64,000 nt of DNA, taken from positions 4,320,001-4,384,000 of the forward strand of contig NZ_CP036267.1 of NCBI RefSeq assembly GCF_007744255.1, given 5' to 3'. The notes under the pieces are model-generated. The model ran no database searches, had not been told where the DNA came from, and saw only the letters and a program-made list of their open reading frames with translations. The position numbers and the translations under genes were made by a program. Positions 59,879 to 64,000 of this stretch are shown here, piece after piece. The stretch's first letter is position 1. Every line of letters begins with the position of its first letter. This DNA comes from Thalassoglobus polymorphus (GTDB lineage Bacteria > Planctomycetota > Planctomycetia > Planctomycetales > Planctomycetaceae).

Positions 59879-62800
59879 TTAGTTAGGTAGTCCCAGCAGT
59901 TCTTCTTCTTCTTCCTGGATGATGATTCGAGGAGTCACCATCAGCATCAGGCTTTCAGTCTCGCGACCAACACCTGTGTTCTTGAAGAGTCGACTGACAT
60001 AAGGGATTTTGTTGAGGATCGGAACACCAGCCATGTTTCGGCCTTCTCGTAGAGTTTTCACTCCACCGAGGAGAACTGTTCCACCATCTGGAACACTGAC
60101 CACGGTGTCGACAGTCACGGTATCGACCACAGGCTGCTGGACGGTCACGTTTCCGGCAGCACCACCGGCGATACCACCGCCTCCGCCGAATCCACCGCCA
60201 CCTTGGCCACCGCCACCACCACCGAAGTTTCCTCCGCCTTGTTGACCGCCACCACCGAAGTTACCGCCACCTTGACCACCTTGGCCACCTTGCTGACCGC
60301 CACCACCACCTGATTGGAAGGAGAAGGTGAAGACGTCAGTCACGTTCGAGAAGAACGGTAACACACTCAAGCGAACATACCGACGGTCAGCTGAGACAAC
60401 AGCTCGAACTGTCAATTGTGTTCCATCGGGGATCACCTCAATGATCGGTTGGAAGCCGATGTTGAAAGTACTGGCTACGGGGAGGAGTGCAATCACGAAT
60501 GGTCGTTGTAAGGCACTGGTTACGTTACCGACCTGTCCGTTGAACAGTGTCAGTTTCGGAGCGAACATAATGTTCGATCGTCGGTCACCCTGTGCTGCTC
60601 GCACAAACATGAAGGCTTCAATGTCACTCAGAATGGCCATTCCGAACTGGATACCAGCTGTTGGATCAAATCCACCGAATGATGGGGCAGCCAGGTCGAA
60701 TGAACCTTGTCGGAATGGGATGTCCAGGTTGTCGCTGAATGAGTCTTGTGCACTCAGTCCAACAATCGTGTTGGAAGCCCAGTTGTCGCGGTTAGTCAGG
60801 TTGAGTGTTGGCGATGGCGAGAACAAGCTTCCTCCGCCACCACTCTGGTTCTGACCTTGTTGACCACCCTGATTGCCACCCTGGTTGCCACCCTGGTTAC
60901 CACCAGTCTGAGTTCCACCGGTGGCTCCGTTTTCTGGATCAGTTGATCCGAATGGTCGAATCGGAATGAAGTCGTCGGTGACGAATGGACCACCAACTGT
61001 GTCTTGGATGTTGAAGTCGAAGTCGATTCCGATTTGCTCGAAGAACTGGTCACTGACAGTGATGAAGCGAACTTCAATTGTCACTTGCAAGTCTTGGAGA
61101 CGTCGGAGTTGCCCCAGCAAACCTTCAATTTCCTGGTGAACCGATTGAGTTTGTCGAATGACGAGACTCAGTGTGCTTTCATGATTTGTGACAGCACCTT
61201 CACCACCCAGTTCGTCCCAGCTGCCTGGTTCAATTGTTGCGGTGATGAGATCGCTGAGAGCGTCAAACTCGAAGTTCGTCGCACTTGGGCCGTTTAATCC
61301 GCCTTGGTTGGCGAGTGGGTTTCCACCCAGTCCACCTGTTGGATTCACGCCACCCAGAGGACTCGCTGGCACTTGAGCCAGTCCGTTTCCGCCAGTCAAT
61401 CCGCCGAAGGAAGGCACGCTTTGCAGTCCTGAACCAAACCCTGCTCCAGGTTGGAATTGTGAAGTTGGAGGATGAATCGAGACAGGCACGATCAAGTCTG
61501 CCACCTGATAAACGGCAACAGTCATTTCACCTTGTTGGCGAAGTCGGCTGGTCACTTTCAACACTTCGTCTTCAATCGTGTAGTCCAGATTGAGTGGTCC
61601 CAGTAGCAGGTTCAGTGCACTGCGAAGTTGAATTCCATCAACTCCAATGCTCACTGGTGCACTGGAAGCCAAGCCTTCTTCTGCGAGTCCAGCATCATCA
61701 ACAACAATGTTGATGCCCTGAGTGTTCGCAATGAACTGCATGACTTCTGCGAGTGGAGTGTTGTCGAAGTGCAGGGCGACAGGGTTTTTGAGGCTGTTGT
61801 AGACTCGCATTTCCTGTTCGCTGTGGAACCGTGCATCGGCACGACCTGGTTGACGACGAGCTTTAATGCTTGCCCAGTCTTTCCCGAACGCGATAGGACG
61901 TCCATCAGCGAGTGGGTTGACGGAACTTCGTTCAACATCATCGAGTGTTTCGAAGACACTGACTTCTTTGTCGGCACGCAATTTCTGGTTGCGATCATTT
62001 CTCCAGGCAAATGTGGACTTGAGGTCCATCATTACTGTGACAGGGTTTTCAGGATCGAGTTCCTTAGCCTGTTTCGCCAAAGCGGAAGCTTCCGGATACC
62101 GTCGTTGATCCATCAGATCGTTGAACTTGTCGACGAGGTCAGCCAGTTCCTGTTCGACACGAACTCGAGTGTCGATTTCACGTTGAATCAGGTCCTTGGT
62201 CTCTCCGTTGCGACGTTCCAGCTCGAGGATCGGAGCTTTTTGCTTCATGTAAGTCGCAATGTCATTTCGTGAGTTCATCAGTGAAGCAATCAGTGCTCCG
62301 GTTTGGTCTTCGCTGAGGCCTGAAGTGTTGATGGCAGCGATTTGCTGATCGATCGCTTCAATGGCTCGTTTTGGTTGTTTGTCACGAAGTTTTTCGGCCT
62401 TGAAGATTGCGTTCAAACTATCGCTTCGCAGACGATCAAACTTTGCTTGCTGCTCAGCAACGGTCCGACCGAGTTGGCCTTCGCTTCCGGGGCTGTAGCT
62501 TTCATTGCTGGCTTGCATGATGCCTCCGCTGTTTCGTCGTCGCGGAGCGAGTTCACGCAGTTTGTCCTGCAGTTGTTGTTGACGATAAGCGTCGAGTTCT
62601 TCACCTGAGTGGTAGGCTTGAAGGAAGGCTTCGTAAGCTGTGTTACGATCTCCCTGACGCAGTGCTGCGACACCCTGGTTGTACAGATCCATTGCTGACG
62701 CATCAGCAGTTACTACCAATCCAGAGTTTGGTTTGGCTGCACTTGCAACGCGTTCAGTTGGAGCTTCGGTCAGGTTGAGTGGGTTCCCAGCAGGAGTGGC

Positions 62801-64000
62801 TGCCGGTTTTGGTGATGTCATTTGTTGGACTTCAGCCATGATTCGTTCAGGGCTGTCTTCGAACAGATCGTAGGTGACATCAAACTGGCTGGCTTGAACA
62901 GCTTTCTGGAAAGCAACTTGCGAATTTCCTTCCTGAAGGAGCTGGCGTGCTTCTTTCAGCAGTTTAACAGCTTCATCTTTCTGGCTTGCTCGTGGCATTG
63001 CTGCAACTGCTTGAGGTGCTGCAGCTGGTGCCGCAGGAGAAGTCGCTGCGATATTGGCAGCATTGTTCTCGGTTTCGCGAGCAGCGATCAAACGATTGAG
63101 GTCTTCGCGAGCCACTTCAGGACGATCTTCGAAGAGTCCAAAGGCAACATCGAATTTTTCAGCTTGTTCGATTTGCTTTTGAGCGACTTCGATTTGTCCA
63201 CTTTTCATGGCTTCTCGAGCACCCTGCAAGTGTGTCATCGCTTGCTGTTTGAGTTTCTGTTGCTCTGCGGCACCGATTGGCTGTGCATTTGCGAATGCAG
63301 GAGCCGACGGAGCTGCGGGAGCACTCTTCTGAGCGTTGAGCACTCGGATTTCCTGTTGAACAAGGTCAGGCCGATCATCAAAGATCTGATAACTGGCACC
63401 GAGTTGTTCTGCTTTGTTTGCACTTGCCAAGGCAGCGTCGAGCTGTCCAGCTTGCATATATGATCGAGCTTCCTCAAGAAGTTTCAGTGCAGCGATGCGA
63501 GCTTCAGGATTCGCGGACGGCTGAGCTGGTTGATCGAGCTGGCGCGGAGAAGCGGCAAAAATCTCCTGACCAGAAATCCGACCAATGTCTGCGAGAACCA
63601 TTTCTGGAGTCTCTTCGAACAGTCCCCAGGTGACGTTCAATTCCTTGGCTTTCAATGCCAGGCTTTGAGCTTCCTTGGTGTGTCCTTTAAGAATGGCCTG
63701 ACGAGCATCGTGCAGGAGTTCAATGGCAGCGGCTTTGTTGTCGTCGCTGGAATGAGCCTTCATTGTTTGGCCATTGACCTGTTGAAACGCTCTGGCGGAG
63801 CTTTCAACGTCGTTGGCGTCAGCTGTGAAGACTTCTGACGGTCCACCGGGAAGTGCCGGTTGCTTGCGAGCAAGCTCAACAAGGATGTGTTCCGGACGAA
63901 TGTCAAACGCAGTGTATGTTGCGTTGAGCTCCTTCGCCTGAACAACCTTGTCACGTGCTGCCTGGTAGTCACCGTTCTCGATATCTTTTCGAGAAGCGGA
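59879..64000 (-). CDS. Very large secretin with TPR-like repeats (5' end outside the window)
   Basis: The frame is open to the right edge, so at least 1373 residues are present and the N-terminus is missing. An internal ATG at 63763 is not the start. The first half has five TPR-like units of 60-90 residues, each ending in a motif like NVTWGLFEETPEMVLADI or DVAFGLFEDRPEVAREDL. The second half has secretin N-domains (LHFDNTPLAEVMQFIANTQGINIVVDD, then LTYTIEDEVLKV) and a C-terminal type II/III secretin domain ending VPILNKIPYVSRLFKN and LMLMVTPRII. Two Gly/Gln-rich inserts are present, one within the secretin domain. It should form an outer-membrane gate for secretion or pilus assembly. Its partner ATPase or pilin genes are not here. 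Confidence 0.85.
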   Translation of the reverse strand, partial: SASRKDIENGDYQAARDKVVQAKELNATYTAFDIRPEHILVELARKQPALPGGPSEVFTADANDVESSARAFQQVNGQTMKAHSSDDNKAAAIELLHDARQAILKGHTKEAQSLALKAKELNVTWGLFEETPEMVLADIGRISGQEIFAASPRQLDQPAQPSANPEARIAALKLLEEARSYMQAGQLDAALASANKAEQLGASYQIFDDRPDLVQQEIRVLNAQKSAPAAPSAPAFANAQPIGAAEQQKLKQQAMTHLQGAREAMKSGQIEVAQKQIEQAEKFDVAFGLFEDRPEVAREDLNRLIAARETENNAANIAATSPAAPAAAPQAVAAMPRASQKDEAVKLLKEARQLLQEGNSQVAFQKAVQASQFDVTYDLFEDSPERIMAEVQQMTSPKPAATPAGNPLNLTEAPTERVASAAKPNSGLVVTADASAMDLYNQGVAALRQGDRNTAYEAFLQAYHSGEELDAYRQQQLQDKLRELAPRRRNSGGIMQASNESYSPGSEGQLGRTVAEQQAKFDRLRSDSLNAIFKAEKLRDKQPKRAIEAIDQQIAAINTSGLSEDQTGALIASLMNSRNDIATYMKQKAPILELERRNGETKDLIQREIDTRVRVEQELADLVDKFNDLMDQRRYPEASALAKQAKELDPENPVTVMMDLKSTFAWRNDRNQKLRADKEVSVFETLDDVERSSVNPLADGRPIAFGKDWASIKARRQPGRADARFHSEQEMRVYNSLKNPVALHFDNTPLAEVMQFIANTQGINIVVDDAGLAEEGLASSAPVSIGVDGIQLRSALNLLLGPLNLDYTIEDEVLKVTSRLRQQGEMTVAVYQVADLIVPVSIHPPTSQFQPGAGFGSGLQSVPSFGGLTGGNGLAQVPASPLGGVNPTGGLGGNPLANQGGLNGPSATNFEFDALSDLITATIEPGSWDELGGEGAVTNHESTLSLVIRQTQSVHQEIEGLLGQLRRLQDLQVTIEVRFITVSDQFFEQIGIDFDFNIQDTVGGPFVTDDFIPIRPFGSTDPENGATGGTQTGGNQGGNQGGNQGGQQGQNQSGGGGSLFSPSPTLNLTNRDNWASNTIVGLSAQDSFSDNLDIPFRQGSFDLAAPSFGGFDPTAGIQFGMAILSDIEAFMFVRAAQGDRRSNIMFAPKLTLFNGQVGNVTSALQRPFVIALLPVASTFNIGFQPIIEVIPDGTQLTVRAVVSADRRYVRLSVLPFFSNVTDVFTFSFQSGGGGGQQGGQGGQGGGNFGGGGQQGGGNFGGGGGGQGGGGFGGGGGIAGGAAGNVTVQQPVVDTVTVDTVVSVPDGGTVLLGGVKTLREGRNMAGVPILNKIPYVSRLFKNTGVGRETESLMLMVTPRIIIQEEEEELLGLPN

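Overview
The window looks like chromosome from a Planctomycetes bacterium, probably of the Planctomycetaceae. The evidence is a DUF1580-type small protein, a sulfatase, a CRTAC1/FG-GAP repeat protein, ExbB/ExbD-like pairs, TadE/VWA pilus-type proteins, a protein with two FHA domains, and many long 'hypothetical' membrane proteins, at roughly 50% GC. No rRNA and no complete tRNA gene was seen. The genus is not determinable from what I can see.

Bases 1 to about 9413 are the right arm of an integrated phage-like element. In order it holds: the 3' end of an unknown gene; a DUF1580 HTH-like protein; a Spo11/topoisomerase VI A-like TOPRIM protein; a repeat-rich non-coding stretch with iterons and palindromes; a small accessory protein; a zinc-ribbon protein; an unknown protein; a prohead protease fused to a major capsid protein; a tape measure protein; and, behind its own promoter and a highly structured leader, an unknown 221-residue protein. 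The arm ends in a strong terminator, a repeat-rich segment and the 3' end of a tRNA (T-arm plus acceptor strand), which I read as the right attachment site. Several genes of the arm have a rho-independent terminator directly before their start codon.

Bases 9414 to 64000 are ordinary host chromosome. 9.7-18.8 kb: membrane proteins, an ExeA-like AAA ATPase, a GT39-type glycosyltransferase, a soluble histidine kinase and an ExbB/ExbD-like pair. 19-22.3 kb: two TadE-like pseudopilins and a TadG/VWA protein. 22.4-34.9 kb: a beta-helix protein, an FHA-FHA-STAS-like protein, a PfkB kinase, a PPP-type phosphatase, a sulfatase, a TPR/FG-GAP/ASPIC protein, a beta-propeller protein and a parvulin. 35-45 kb: a Na+/H+ antiporter, a CsgG-like lipoprotein, Ogt, a type IIA topoisomerase A subunit, PanD and a DUF2071 protein. 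45.8-56.8 kb: a GH57 glucanotransferase, a C-terminal processing protease, a dynamin-like GTPase, MsrA, a carbamoyltransferase/SxtJ/DUF5989 cassette and a sugar phosphate isomerase-like protein. 57-64 kb: a VWA/glutamine-amidotransferase-like membrane protein and a very large secretin whose 5' end lies outside the window.

The main dispersed signal is a family of about 104-bp intergenic elements with termini CTAGAGCA and TGCTCTAG, in at least ten recognisable copies and both orientations. In three places the terminal CTAG supplies the TAG stop codon of the neighbouring gene. One inverted tandem pair sits inside the carbamoyltransferase cassette. The other standout is the structured leader at about 8294-8450.
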